This document shows, piece by piece, positions 43,137-53,221 of a stretch of DNA of 64,000 nucleotides. Numbering within the stretch: the first letter of the stretch is position 1; each line of letters opens with the position of its first letter. Origin of the DNA: Ditylenchus dipsaci (Eukaryota; Nematoda; Chromadorea; Rhabditida; Anguinidae). A program made the position numbers and the translations under genes. The notes beneath the pieces were generated by a model. It did not search any database. It was not told the origin of the DNA and was given only the letters and a program-made list of their open reading frames with translations. The DNA lies in NCBI GenBank assembly GCA_004194705.1, contig SADC01001227.1, positions 3,440,247 to 3,504,246 on the forward strand, read 5' to 3'.

Positions 43137-44749
43137 GGTACTCCTTCGGAATGGTCATCCCCTACTTTTTTCGAATTTTTTTTGTTTTTTTCGAATTTTT
43201 TTTTGTAAAATTACCCGCAAATCCATGTCCTTGGGATGGCAATAGAAAATTTAGAAATCATTATTTTGGGTCTATTGTACATCAACACTTTTTTCCCCTT
43301 CTAATTCTTGTCTTAGGCTTACACAGAATTTCAAATGGAAACTTTGCGCGGCCTCAATCTCTTACAACTGATGCCGCTTGTGAGTGAGAGATCCGATGAC
43401 CAATTCCAGCAATGGTTTCAGATGATCGGTGTTCTGCATCTGAATCCTCTGTGCGTCTGTGGCAAGGAAATGAAGTTCTGCAAGTGATCCAACAGCAAGC
43501 AAATCTTTCAATGTGGTGTTAAGAAATGCAAGCGTCAAATCGGTTTCTTCCATGGAACCATCTTTGAAAATGCTAAGCTAGATCATAAAGAGGTTTATTT
43601 CAATTATCCGTCTGGACGCTTTTTACTGTTAGCTTTTAGATATTTTTGTTCTCATAATTCTGGGTGCATCAAATGGCTACAGATGTGCTTATTCAGCGTG
43701 AAATGCGTCGCAATGACGGTTCAACCGTTTCGTCTGAAAGCAGGGCACACTATCGCAGGTAGTTTCGGGACATTTGCGTTGAATTCTTCATCCGTCATCC
43801 TGTGAAATTGGGCGACCCCGGCAAGATCGTGGAAATCGATGAGACGGTTTTGACTCGGCGCAAGTACAACAGAGGGCGCGTTCCAATTGATCAACAGTCT
43901 GGCAATCAACAATGGTATAAATTTAAAACTACTACTGCCGGTTTTGTGGAAGTTCCCGAAGTAAAAAAGCGCCAAATTTAAGGTATTTCGGCGAAGTTGA
44001 ACGAGGAAACTGCGATGAGTGCTTTATCATTCCGGTTGCTGTGAGAAACGTCTGAACTCTTCTCGGCCTTGTCGAGCGCTTTGTCTTGCCTGGTTCAATC
44101 GTCGTTTCTGACGGATGGTCGGCTCATAAAAGATTTCGCAATTATCCCGAATATACGCATTTGACTGTTGGTTTTTGCATTTGTGGGGATTTCATGTTTT
44201 TTGTTTGTTTAACGATCTTAGGTGTCCTTTTGTACTGCTTTTTTGAGATTAACCACTCGCTGCATTTCGTTGATCCGGATGACGTACACACGCAGACAAT
44301 CGAAAGCACGTGGCAGAAGTTCAAACATGCAAACTGGGCTCGCTATGGGACGCAAAGAGGCGAACTTTTCCAGCAATTCATTCTGGAGTTCTTGTGGATG
44401 AAGAAGTTTGGCTGTGAGGACGGTCTTTATTATTTCTGGAAGCAAGTAAGAGAAGTTTATGGAATTTTATGAACAAATAATTGTCTGGTATTCCATCGTA
44501 TATGATATGTAATAAATCATGTTAATAAATCCTACTTTGGGATTCCGATTTTCTGATATTGATGATGCTTATCAAACTTTCAATTCTGCACAACTTCGTC
44601 TGATATTGCAACACCGAGCTGTCGACAAAAAAAAAATTTTTTATTGCCATCCCAAGGACATGGATTTGCGGGTAATTTTACAAAAAAAATTCGAAAAAAA
44701 ACAAAAAAAAATCGAAAAAAGTAGGGGATGACCATTCCGAAGGAGTTCC
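43137..44749. mobile_element. Merlin DNA transposon with about 110-bp TIRs, decayed
   Basis: The left end GGTACTCCTTCGGAATGGTC is mirrored by GACCATTCCGAAGGAGTTCC at the right. The arms continue with TTGCGGGTAATTTTACAAAA and CATCCCAAGGACATGGATT in mirror order. Between them is a degenerate ISXO2-type transposase gene. The 8-9 bp target duplication expected for Merlin is not clear at these boundaries. Confidence 0.85.
43335..44472 (+). pseudogene. Merlin (ISXO2-like DDE) transposase, frameshifted
   Basis: Starts at METLRGLNLL. An N-terminal zinc-ribbon-like C-x-CG---M region is followed by an early stop. The catalytic part is spread over frames: GKIVEIDETVLTRRKYNRGR (first Asp and flanking KYNRGR signature), VVSDGWSAHKRFRNY (second Asp), then FVDPDDVHTQTIESTWQKFK (catalytic Glu) and FLWMKKFG at the C-terminus. 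All three catalytic positions are recognisable. An apparent intron of about 80 nt (about 44167-44248) splits the block before NHSLHFVDP. Several stops and frameshifts make it inactive. Confidence 0.85.
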
Positions 44750-44764
44750 GGTATTCTACCCTGT

Positions 44765-45015
44765 TTCGGTTACTGGAGGGAGGCAAAAAGAGCCTCTTTA
44801 TGCATTTTATGATCAAGAGCCTTGCTCAGAACCATGTCTAAGGTAAGTGAGTTCGCGCAGCTCTAACTCTCAAGCTCCCTGCGCCCTCTTCGGGGCTTGA
44901 AGTTGAGATGCGCACACCCACATACCTCAGACGCAGATCACTCGAAAGTGACTATGGATGCATGAAAAAGCAGAATACCAGAGTTTCTTCATGCGGTAGG
45001 CCCCAGTTAACAAAA
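44765..45015. mobile_element. GC-hairpin core fragment (copy 3)
   Basis: Contains GTCTAAGGTAAGTGAGTTCG, a hairpin with CCCTCTTCGGGG, GAGATGCGCACACCCACATA and CATGCGGTAGGCCCCAGTTA, collinear with the cores at 8500-8720 and 12890-13130. It directly follows the Merlin right end. Confidence 0.65.
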
Positions 45016-46538
45016 TTATGTTCAAATCCCATGTTTTAAAAGAGGACGAAAAAATGGGGAGGGGGTATTTTGACTAGAAAATGGAATTTTTCGATCCTCA
45101 GTTAACTTAATTTTTCTTTTTAACCTCTTGATTTTTCAATGCCAAACGAAATTATCCCGGATCTACCCGACAAAAAACACATCTGATCAAAATTTCGAAA
45201 TTATTTTTTTTTCTCGTAAAAATTTTCAGTTTTGTAACTGCTTCAGAAGTTGCATTTGGTCGGTGTTCTAGTGGACATGATACTTGAAATTACATCAGTA
45301 AGCATGGCTACATTTGCATAAAATTGAGAGCATAAAGTTATATATGATAATGCCTGCAAATGTTTCAAAAAAAATATAAGTTATGAAAAAAATTTTGAAA
45401 ATTTCCAAAACTCCGAACACTTTTTCATAACTTATGTTTTTTTCGAAAATTTTGATCTGATGCGTTTTTTTGCGATTTCGGACCACTTCTGTTCCTTTAA
45501 AATCTTGACCTCTGTCTTATAGAGTAGCTCATTCTAGTGGCTCACTAGAGTGATTTACTCTGATAATTTTTATTTATTTTTTTCTGAAATTTTGCTGACC
45601 AACAGGTTTTCAAAGGTGGGTAGTGCTGAATACGGATTTGCTTTGTATTTTTACTCGGTTCTCGTCTCTTATACAATACTCACAGAGAAAGTAATAGGAG
45701 ATAAAGGGCCATCTTACTACAAAAGAGATTTAACGTACTCATTATGATTTTTTCTTTAGTCTAGTGAGCAGTTCAATCAAATCCGATGCGATTGGTTGTT
45801 AAATCGGAAAAATTGGAGATTGTTCTCGAGATTTTTCGGTGCTCACCGAAAATCGAGAAAGCGGAATCAGTAGATCTCATGGGAGTTAAAAAGGTACTTA
45901 TTCCGTTCGCCCTCCCCCATTTTGGTGAAATTTTTTTAATTTTTTAGCCTAAATAGGTCATTTTATGTTTACAATTCATTCTTACAATTTTATAAATTTT
46001 AATGGCAATAACCTTGTTAATTATACTTTCCTGCACCAAAATTTCACTCAAATAGGTGAAATTCACAAATTGAACATAGCCCTTCCCCCCCTATTGATAG
46101 GGGATCAAACTTAGGGCGGAGTACATTAAAAAAGACTTAAAGGACCATCGCCGTTAAAGGACCATACTTGTTGATGACAATGGGAATTTGGAAAATTCAA
46201 ATGCGCGCGGGACACTCTCTTTATTCCGAAATTATTTTTCAAATTTTTCATCGTGTATCAACATAAATGATTAAAAATAACAGAGCAGACACGGAAATCG
46301 AACCAGAGATCGACAATCACCGCACAAACGGAATAAGTACGGTTAAAAAAAATTAAAAATTGCTTGTCGAAAAAATTCCCTTCTGATTTATAAGTTTTCA
46401 AAGCAGGGGATGTCGAGTAATTAGAGACTGCCGATAAATTATTAGATTGTGTCATAAATACGTTCGTTAACTTGTAAAATGACCTGAAATGTGTTAAGAG
46501 CCAAATAACAACTTTTCGGAACAAGTTCACAAAATCCT
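45016..46538. other. No gene supported; repeat fragments
   Basis: Contains one CTCGAGATTTTTCGGTGCTC repeat module (about 45830-45890) and one half of the palindromic MITE (TTAAAGGACCATACTTGTTG, about 46153-46215). A pair of complementary AAAAAAATATAAGTTATGAA / CATAACTTATGTTTTTTTC tracts (45370, 45425) forms a hairpin. Confidence 0.4.
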
Positions 46539-46797
46539 TACCGTATTACATGTACCTCTAATAGCTGCTCCTGCTTTAATAACTCCCCCCCCCCAACTTT
46601 GAGGACCTATATCTCAGCCCAGAGTAAAATTTTTGCAAAGCTGTTTAATGCGTTTTCTTAACTCCCACGAGCTCTACCGATTTCGCTTTTTCGATTTTAA
46701 ATTTTCACCCAAAAATCTCGAGATCGACCTCAAATTTTTCCGATTTTTGGGTATTCAAAAAATAACTCCCCGGGGAGCTATTAGAGGAAATACGGTA
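46539..46797. mobile_element. TACCGTATT-family element, third copy
   Basis: Begins TACCGTATTACATGTACCTC and ends GCTATTAGAGGAAATACGGTA. The right half carries ACCGATTTCGCTTTTTCGAT and CCAAAAATCTCGAGATCGAC, a module shared with 27900, 45840 and 53100. No long palindrome, unlike the other two. Confidence 0.6.
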
Positions 46798-47547
46798 TGT
46801 ACCAATCGAAAGAGAAGAGCAAGAGCTACAAAATCGTGTGTTCGAGACATCTGCGAAAAAAAATTCGCTATAAATAAGCAGCCTAAAAATAAGTTACGAA
46901 TTCTTTAGTTTAACCAAAACTGAATATTCCCAGATTTGAAATCGAGATTTTAAATTTTGTTCTGTCAATTTATAAATATTTTTTTCAGTAATAAAATATT
47001 TATATACCATTCGATAGAGAAAATCCAGGGCTACAAAATGACATATTGTTTAAAAAAAGTGAAATAAAAAAATTGTCGGGTGGTGCCCTTGAAGCGTAGG
47101 GATTTTTTTTTGGAACACCCTGTAGAATAAATACTGTAAGTTACTTAATAATTACTGATAAGTTAGATCTTTCATTACATTCAACTTCACAGAATCGTTT
47201 CTTTGTTGTTAAGAATGATAAGAATGCTGTCTCTGTGCTTAGCAACAAGCCCTTTATCACTTTATGCTTCTCTATCATTTACGACTTTTTTAATAATTTC
47301 GAACAAAACAGTCTTTAGAATGCACTATCACCGAAACAAGTCTAAGGTAAGTTCAAACACGGAGGAGATCGAATCTCTTCTTTGTAGCTATTGGACAGTA
47401 TCCAATGCTCTCAATTTAACGAAAAACACTAGAAAAGCTGTAAAAGGTGGTCAAAGCGGAGATTCAAGTCAAAAACCGAGATCCTGGTTGCAAAGTAGAA
47501 AAAAATTGGGGATGAGACTGTTGACTTAATAATTACTGATAAGTTAC
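46798..47547. other. No gene supported
   Basis: A frame opening after an AG at about 47192 (NRFFVVKNDKNAVSVLSNKP) is protein-like for about 40 residues, then stops. No family, start or donor supports a gene. Confidence 0.3.
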
Positions 47548-47735
47548 TACAGTCAAACCTCTATATAGCAACCCTCTACATTGCATCCACCTCTTTATTG
47601 CATCCGCTTTTTTTTTTTGGTTTGGTTGGCCTGCAAAGAATTACCTATAATCGACCCTCTATATTGCGTCCACCTCTACATTGCATCCGGGCAGGGCCGG
47701 TCCCTTGTGGGATGCTATATAGAGGTTTGACTGTA
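47548..47735. mobile_element. Pogo-like MITE with CTCTACATTGCATCCAC units
   Basis: Begins TACAGTCAAACCTCTATATA and ends TATATAGAGGTTTGACTGTA, perfect inverted repeats of 20 bp. Four copies of CCTCTA(C/T)ATTGC(A/G)TCCAC lie inside. Non-coding. Confidence 0.75.
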
Positions 47736-48019
47736 CCTTATTGTTGATACGTTTGATTGAATAAAGTTAGTTTGGGTTGTTTCGCTCCCATGCAAAATCT
47801 CAATACAAAAGCCCTTGTTCTGCGCACCTGGTTTAGGTGGCGTTTCAAATGGTTCTTGCACATCATTGCCCATGTATTCCTACAATATTTTAAAAATTAA
47901 CTTTCGGTGCGCAAATGTCGTGCGCAAAAGTTGGTCAGCCCAGCGATGGAAGTACGCATTTCTTTCTCTACAAAATGAGATAATATACTCTTATGAGCGT
48001 TGATGTAATCAGAAAGCTA

Positions 48020-48406
48020 TACAGTCAAACCTCGATTTAACGACCCCCACCTCAAGTTCGTTCCCACCTAGGGCCCGACACTTTTTTTAACCCCATTTTC
48101 AAAATGTTTTAGCGATTCTTTTTTGACAGTCTGGTCGCAAATATCGTAAGGATTCCGATTTCGCCGATCTTTTTTCAATATTTGAATAATTTTACTATTA
48201 AAAAACCAAAACCTCGATTTAACGACCCTCTAATTGTTTTTGGCGAACTTTGACTTTTACGAAACAGTACTGTATTAACATCTAATTATAGAAACTGGGT
48301 AGCGCCCAAAGCCTTTTTTGAATTTTTTGCGAGTCTTGCTAAACACTGCAAAACAACACTTTCTAAGCACTTTTTTATTTTAGCGTTGATTCGAGCGTCG
48401 ACTGTA
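48020..48406. mobile_element. Pogo-like MITE with CCTCGATTTAACGACCC units
   Basis: Begins TACAGTCAAACCTCGATTTA and ends TTCGAGCGTCGACTGTA. The unit AACCTCGATTTAACGACCC recurs at 48210. It shares the AGTTCGTTCCCACCTAGGG and ACAGTCTGGTCGCAAATATC blocks with 30834-31206. Confidence 0.65.
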
Positions 48407-50084
48407 TATTGTACACCCTGAGGACCGGCTTCGTGTGAACACTACATCGAGGTGTGCACTATATCGAGTGTTCATTCTAGTCATTTAAATTAAGCGCAGA
48501 TCACGGGCTTTGAATCTACGTGTACACTATATCGGGTGTACATTATATCGAGTGTTCATTCGCCACGACCTTTGCGCGCGCGGTTATGCGTAATCAGTGC
48601 GCCAGTTATATCACAAACTAACTTTTCTCATTAAACAGCCTCAAAACACATGTTCTCATCGCAGTTTTGGCAGCAGCTTTGCTGCGACTCAAATTTGAGG
48701 TACCCGAAATACGGTATTTCCCCTAATTTCAAAAGACAAACAGTTTTTTTCAATTAAACATTTTAGCATTGAATGTCCCTTTTTATGTAGCTCTGTTCAT
48801 TTGAAGTTGCGTAAAAGAAAGTATTGACTTGGTTGGCTCAGACAAATTGACCGGCAGCTTCTAATAAACCGGCCATCATTTAACTGTAAGACACAACTGG
48901 AATATTGTAACATGATTAGTGGTCCAAAGGTCTTTAGTGCCTTTTCTAGCCCATTGTTAGGAATTATTTCTCAAATTTCAAAATTATTCCAAACACATGA
49001 TTTTGTAGCTCTGCATCTCTTCTTTTATATGAAATAATAAATTTAGCACAACTATTTCGGTGTCGATGAATTCAACTGTCCATGAATTGGATTTTCGATA
49101 AACTCGGTGTCGATGAATTCGCCTAACGCCAGCGTTTTCATCACTTTTAAGTAATAATGTATTTTTTGAATAAATATTATTGCGGCAACATTTTGCAACT
49201 TAAACAGTTGATTTTATTTCAACACTGGAATGCCTGATTGTCTTAAGAGGACATACCGGTGCAGAATTTCCCACTGAACACGATAATCACTATTTGTGGG
49301 TCAGCTGCCCCCACGAACCAACTAAGTCAGTATTTTTGCGTATGAAAGTTCAAGAGGGCAGTTCTCGTCAAAATTTATTATTGATATTACTGATTTATAT
49401 TCTAAACGAAAGCGCAGATCACGGGCTTTGAAATAAGGTATCATCGAGGTATTTATGACAATGAATGTAAAAATTTTAGTTCAAAGATAAATTGTATTCT
49501 TTTTCAAAAACAGTGTTGAAAATTACTAACGGAAAAAAAGTGTGATACGTCATTTTTGTAGTTGTCAGTGTATATCATTCGACAGAGCAAGAAAAATTGC
49601 ACGAGAAAAAGCTTCGAGCTACGATAAAAGGAGGTTTGAGAAGTGTTCAGCAAGACTCTCAAAAAAATTTCAAAATAGAGGTATATAAGTAGAGATACCT
49701 GATTTGGTTGCAGTATAGAATCCACACCCCCCCCCTCACGCAGAGTGCTCGGATGAAGGAGATAACTCTCGTGTTTCTCGACTCCGATTTCATGAAAAAG
49801 CCGGCTGTTTGAATTAGAGAAAAAATTTCGAACCATGGTTTTTCAGTCAAAATTTGAAAAGTTCAAATTGGCGCCTTTTGAATTTAAAAAGGAAGGGAGA
49901 AAATAGGGAGGGGAAGGGAATAAAAGGGGCAACTTTTATGGGAGAACGATAAAAAGTAAATGTTTCTATTCTTCGACTGCCTCACCATTAAATTTATTAA
50001 ATTTTGACGCTACTTGTATATACTCCCCCAAATCAACTTTTTAAAAGTGTTTTAAAACACCCTTTATCGACTCAAAATCGCCTC
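48407..50084. other. Repeat-derived DNA
   Basis: 48410-48560 repeats CACTATATCGAG(G/T)GT units; 49065-49125 repeats CGGTGTCGATGAATTC. The 20-mer GCGCAGATCACGGGCTTTGA occurs at both 48495 and 49421. No intact gene. Confidence 0.45.
49213..49437 (+). pseudogene. Possible N-terminal fragment of an ISXO2-like transposase
   Basis: A frame reads CLIVLRGHTGAEF..., then YLWVSCPHEPTKSVFLRMKV and SSRQNLLLILLIYI before a stop. The order Y-W-C, R-x(6,8)-SS, LL-LIY is like the region ahead of the DDE domain in ISXO2/Merlin proteins. It is short, with no catalytic residues, so the assignment is weak. Confidence 0.3.
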
Positions 50085-50089
50085 AGAAG

Positions 50090-50253
50090 TGTTTTGATCT
50101 GAGAGCGGAGTAGAGAGAGCAGAGCGAACCAACAAGATAATTTATAACGGAACGAATGAATGATGACAATAGATAACAGTGAAACACGAGTCAACAGAAG
50201 ACTCGATGTCGTGTCAAGACAATAACAGATACGAATAATCTTTCCACTTAACA
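50090..50253 (-). repeat. LTR (3' LTR on the minus strand)
   Basis: Begins TGTTTTGATCTGAGAGCGGA and ends TTTCCACTTAACA. About 90% identical to the other LTR; differences cluster at the two ends, with a long identical core (ACCAACAAGATAATTTATAA and on). Confidence 0.88.
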
Positions 50254-50567
50254 TCTCCCCCCCTTAGCTAAGATCCCCGATAGATAAATGAACGATTGAG
50301 TTTTAGATATAAAGATAGGTGTCCCGGAACTAGACTACTTAAAGGCGAGCCAGACCAAAAGAGTGGGACACCCTCCAAGCAACTAGAAACTAGACTACTT
50401 ACAGGCGAGCCAGACCTTGGAGGAGTTGCTTGGGATTTAAAGTTTTAATACTTCTGAGTCGAGAAATAAGAGGATCTAGCAAGAGAGAAGAGACTTACAC
50501 AAGTGGAGACATGAGATAGAGAGTAATATATTGATTTCTTTGAAGTTCCAGATTCTTTAGATTCGCT

Positions 50568-51134
50568 TCATTGGATCCATATGCTACCACCAGGCTGGAT
50601 ATTGAGCACTTGTCTCGACTGGCGAGGTCGAGCAGAGCGACGTAGAACTCGAGCCATAGGAGAGACAAGCGGATATTCATTGAGCGGCTTCGCCATCGTA
50701 TTGCGGACCACCAAGGGCTGTCGAGGAGGAGCAGAGAGGTGAAGCGTATGAGCCACATAAAAGCGCGGCGAAGATTTGTAGAGAGATAGCCGTATTTGAG
50801 TTTGATCCACCAAAGGCTGTTGATGTCGAGCAGAGCGACACAGCACTGGAGCCACAGAAGAGCGTGGCAGAGTTTGATAGAGAGGCACTGGCATTTGATT
50901 TTGATCCATCAAAGGCTGCTGATGTCTGGAAAAGCGACGCAGCGCCTGTGCCACAGAAGAACGCGGCGAAGAAGAGTTGAGAGAAGCTGGCACTTGAGTT
51001 CGATCCACCAAGGGCTGTTGAGCAGCTTGAAGAGATTTTGGCAAAGCTTGACTGAGGACAATTTGAGGAACTTGAGCAGAGATAATTCTGTTTGAAGCAT
51101 AATTAGCCTTCTTCCTGTTCTTCCCTTTTTTCAA
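50568..51134 (-). CDS. Repeat-containing open frame of the gypsy element
   Basis: A 188-codon open frame starting MKKGKNRKKANYASNR. It has five or so degenerate repeats of about 35 residues, each with P(R/L)SSVA--L-R-(S/A)R--QPL(V/M)D. It occupies the place between gag and the 3' LTR where pol should be. It may be an expanded remnant of the basic C-terminal tail of the polyprotein or a non-coding tandem repeat that happens to be open. Codon repeats are visible in the DNA as a period of about 105-111 bp with CAAAGGCTG and GCAGAGCGAC motifs. Confidence 0.5.
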   Translation of the reverse strand: MKKGKNRKKANYASNRIISAQVPQIVLSQALPKSLQAAQQPLVDRTQVPASLNSSSPRSSVAQALRRFSRHQQPLMDQNQMPVPLYQTLPRSSVAPVLCRSARHQQPLVDQTQIRLSLYKSSPRFYVAHTLHLSAPPRQPLVVRNTMAKPLNEYPLVSPMARVLRRSARPRQSRQVLNIQPGGSIWIQ

Positions 51135-51399
51135 ATAAGTTGAGAGACGCGACGTTTGAATTTGTTGCCATAGAGGACTTGCACCGTAAATTTCCCATGG
51201 AGCTTGGCTTAGCTTGTTCCCGTTTGGCTTGTTCCTGTATGAGATCGGCAGAGATTGAGTTTATTCCACAGATTGAAGAGCCTCAGAGAGAGAGGTTGCG
51301 TCGATTTTCATTTCATCCACTGGATCGGGCTGAATTTGACCTTTTCGTAGGGACCTTTCGGCTGGACTGCATCGGCATATTTCCTAAACCGCAGTCGGA

Positions 51400-51760
51400 A
51401 AGTTTGTCAACTAAAAGTTTAACCTTTTATTCGTCCGGAAGTGAGGCACCATCTGTTTCACTGAGCACTGAATAGCGGGCATACCATTTGTCGAAAGTGA
51501 GATCCTATGTTGGGTTGTATACGAACATTTCCATCCGAGCTGAGAGTGATGAGACCAGATGCAGGGCTAAGTTGTTCCCTAAGCCACCAAGGGCATTGTC
51601 ACCTTGATGATTGATAGCTGCACCACCACCAAAGGCCTGGAACATTTCTTTGAGAGATTGGACAAAGAGCTGATTTTGCTGCGCTTGAATTTGAGTCTGA
51701 GCCTGAGCTTGGATCTGAGCTTGAGCTTCGAGGATTGTTTTGAGCTAATCCAAATCCATT
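51400..51760 (-). pseudogene. Gag N-terminal remnant (Ty3/gypsy)
   Basis: After the primer-binding site a frame starts MDLD and is interrupted by a stop. It then reads a Gln/Ala-rich helix, QLFVQSLKEMFQAFGGGAA, and further on FDKWYARYSVL and KVKLLVDKLSD. The F-(D/E)-W--RY and KV-LL--KL motifs are those of nematode gypsy Gag proteins. At least three in-frame stops are present. Confidence 0.7.
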
Positions 51761-51773
51761 TGACTGCGCCAAT

Positions 51774-51937
51774 TGTTGTGTTCTTGAGAGCAGAGAGAGA
51801 GAGCAGAGCGAACCAACAAGATAATTTATAACGGAACGAATGAATGATGACAATAGATAACAGTGTGACACGAGTCAACAGAAGACTCGATGTCGTGTCA
51901 AGACAATAACAGATACGAATAATCTTTCCACACAACA
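51774..51937 (-). repeat. LTR (5' LTR on the minus strand)
   Basis: Begins TGTTGTGTTCTTGAGAGCAG and ends TTTCCACACAACA, immediately followed by AGAAG. The adjoining inner side is the primer-binding site. Confidence 0.88.
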
Positions 51938-51969
51938 AGAAGTTCAAAAAAGACATTATTTTTAAGTTC

Positions 51970-52828
51970 TGGGCCGGTACTCACCATCTTTACCTTTACC
52001 TCTACCTTTACCTCTAACTTTTACCCTTACCTCTACCTTCAACTTTTACCCTTACCTCTACCCTTACCCTTACCTCTACCTTTTACCCCTACCTCTCCCT
52101 TTTTTTACCTTTAACTTTTACCCTTACCTCTACCCTTACCCTTACCACTACCTTTTACCCCTACCTCTACCCTTACCTCTACCTTCAATTTTTACCTCTA
52201 CCTTTACCTCTACCTTTTACCATTACCTGTAACTTTTACCATTACCTTTACCTTTTACCCTTAGCTGTATTTCTACCTTCAACTTTTACAAATACAGCGG
52301 CTGATCATCATTCATTTCCACAATCATTCATTCCCGTGAACATTGCGAAAACTAAACAAAAACAACGATAGAGTGAGAGAAAAAGCACAGTCTCAAAGTA
52401 GCGAGCAAAAGTCAACAATCCGCACAACAATGAAACGCCCAACAATTAAAAACGGACGTTAAATTCGTGTTCAGCGAACTAAAATTGCTCTAGAAATGCT
52501 TTACGGGACAATATTTTGAAAATCGAGATGAAGGTAAAAATGTTTACCCTGCTACCACCCATGGTAAAAATATGCCTTGGTCCTCCCTGTTGTTTTTTAC
52601 CCTTACCTCTACCTCTACCTTTACCTCTAAGTATGGTGAGTACAGGTAGAGGTAAGGGTAAAAGGTAAGGGTAAAAGGTAAGGGTGAAAGTTAGAGGTAA
52701 AGGTAAGGGTAAAAATTATGGTGAGTACGGGTAGAGGTAAGGGTAAAAGGTAAGGGTGAAAATTATGGTGAGTACGGGTAGAGGTAAGGGTAGAGGTAAG
52801 GGTAAAAAGATGGTGAGTACCGGCCCTG
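51970..52828. mobile_element. Foldback with TTACC(C/T) simple-repeat arms
   Basis: The terminal 18 bp GGGCCGGTACTCACCAT is mirrored by ATGGTGAGTACCGGCC. The left arm is about 300 bp of TTACCCTTACCTCTACC-type units; the right arm, about 200 bp, is the complement (GGTAGAGGTAAGGGTAAA) and contains extra internal copies of ATGGTGAGTAC. The loop at 52300-52560 is unique and includes a GCCTTGGTCCTCCCTGTTG end of the Merlin-like family. It is not the nematode telomere repeat. Confidence 0.75.
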
Positions 52829-52904
52829 GTCGATAAAAATTGAGTTTTGGACACTTTTGAATTTTGACTTTTTACCTGTTTTACCAAGTTTTTCAACATG
52901 GGAC

Positions 52905-53055
52905 TTGGCAAAAAGAGCCTCTAATGCATTTTTGATCAAGAGTCTAGCTCGGAATTATGTCTAAGGTAAGTGAGTTTGCGCATCTCTAACCAACCAAGCC
53001 CCCTGCGCCCCGAAGGGGGCGCAGGGGACTTGGTTTCTTGGGGTTGAGATTTTTT
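52905..53055. mobile_element. GC-hairpin core fragment (copy 4)
   Basis: GACTTGGCAAAAAGAGCC, GTCTAAGGTAAGTGAGTTTG, then a perfect stem CCCCTGCGCCCC / GGGGCGCAGGGG with a GAAG loop, then GTTGAGAT. Only half the core is present. Confidence 0.7.
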
Positions 53056-53084
53056 GCAAATGTGTTTTTTTTTGCGTTTTCTTA

Positions 53085-53221
53085 GTTACCACGAGTTTAC
53101 CTGATTCCACTTTTTAAATTTTTGTTAAGCACCCAAAAATCTCAACATCGAAATATTTTTTACGATTTTTTAAGGGTTGAAAAATAAACGCCCATGGGCG
53201 GTTAAAAGAGTGAATACGGTA
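53085..53221. mobile_element. Right half of a TACCGTATT-family element
   Basis: TTACCACGAGTTTACCTGAT, CACCCAAAAATCTCAACATC and the end GGTTAAAAGAGTGAATACGGTA are collinear with the right half of 46539-46797. The left half is not found. Confidence 0.55.

Larger units (their letters stand above)
50085..51942 (-). mobile_element. Deleted Ty3/gypsy LTR retrotransposon
   Basis: Direct repeats 50090-50253 and 51774-51937 (164 bp each, TG...CA) are flanked by the 5-bp target duplication AGAAG at 50085-50089 and 51938-51942. Read on the minus strand, the 5' LTR is followed after two bases by TGGCGCAGTC, a gypsy-type primer-binding site. The 3' LTR is preceded by the purine tract AAGGGGGGGAGA. Between lie a degraded gag start and a repeat-bearing open frame. 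Protease, reverse transcriptase and integrase are absent, so at 1.85 kb it can only have moved with help from a relative. Confidence 0.9.

Noticed and set aside
50796..51095. Plus-strand frame opposite the gypsy repeat protein
   Set aside because: Mirror frame of a tandem repeat whose period is a multiple of three. Gag, primer-binding site and purine tract fix the element on the minus strand.
51970..52300. Telomeric repeat tract
   Set aside because: The unit is irregular, present in both orientations around a loop and bounded by inverted ends, which fits a foldback element rather than a chromosome end.
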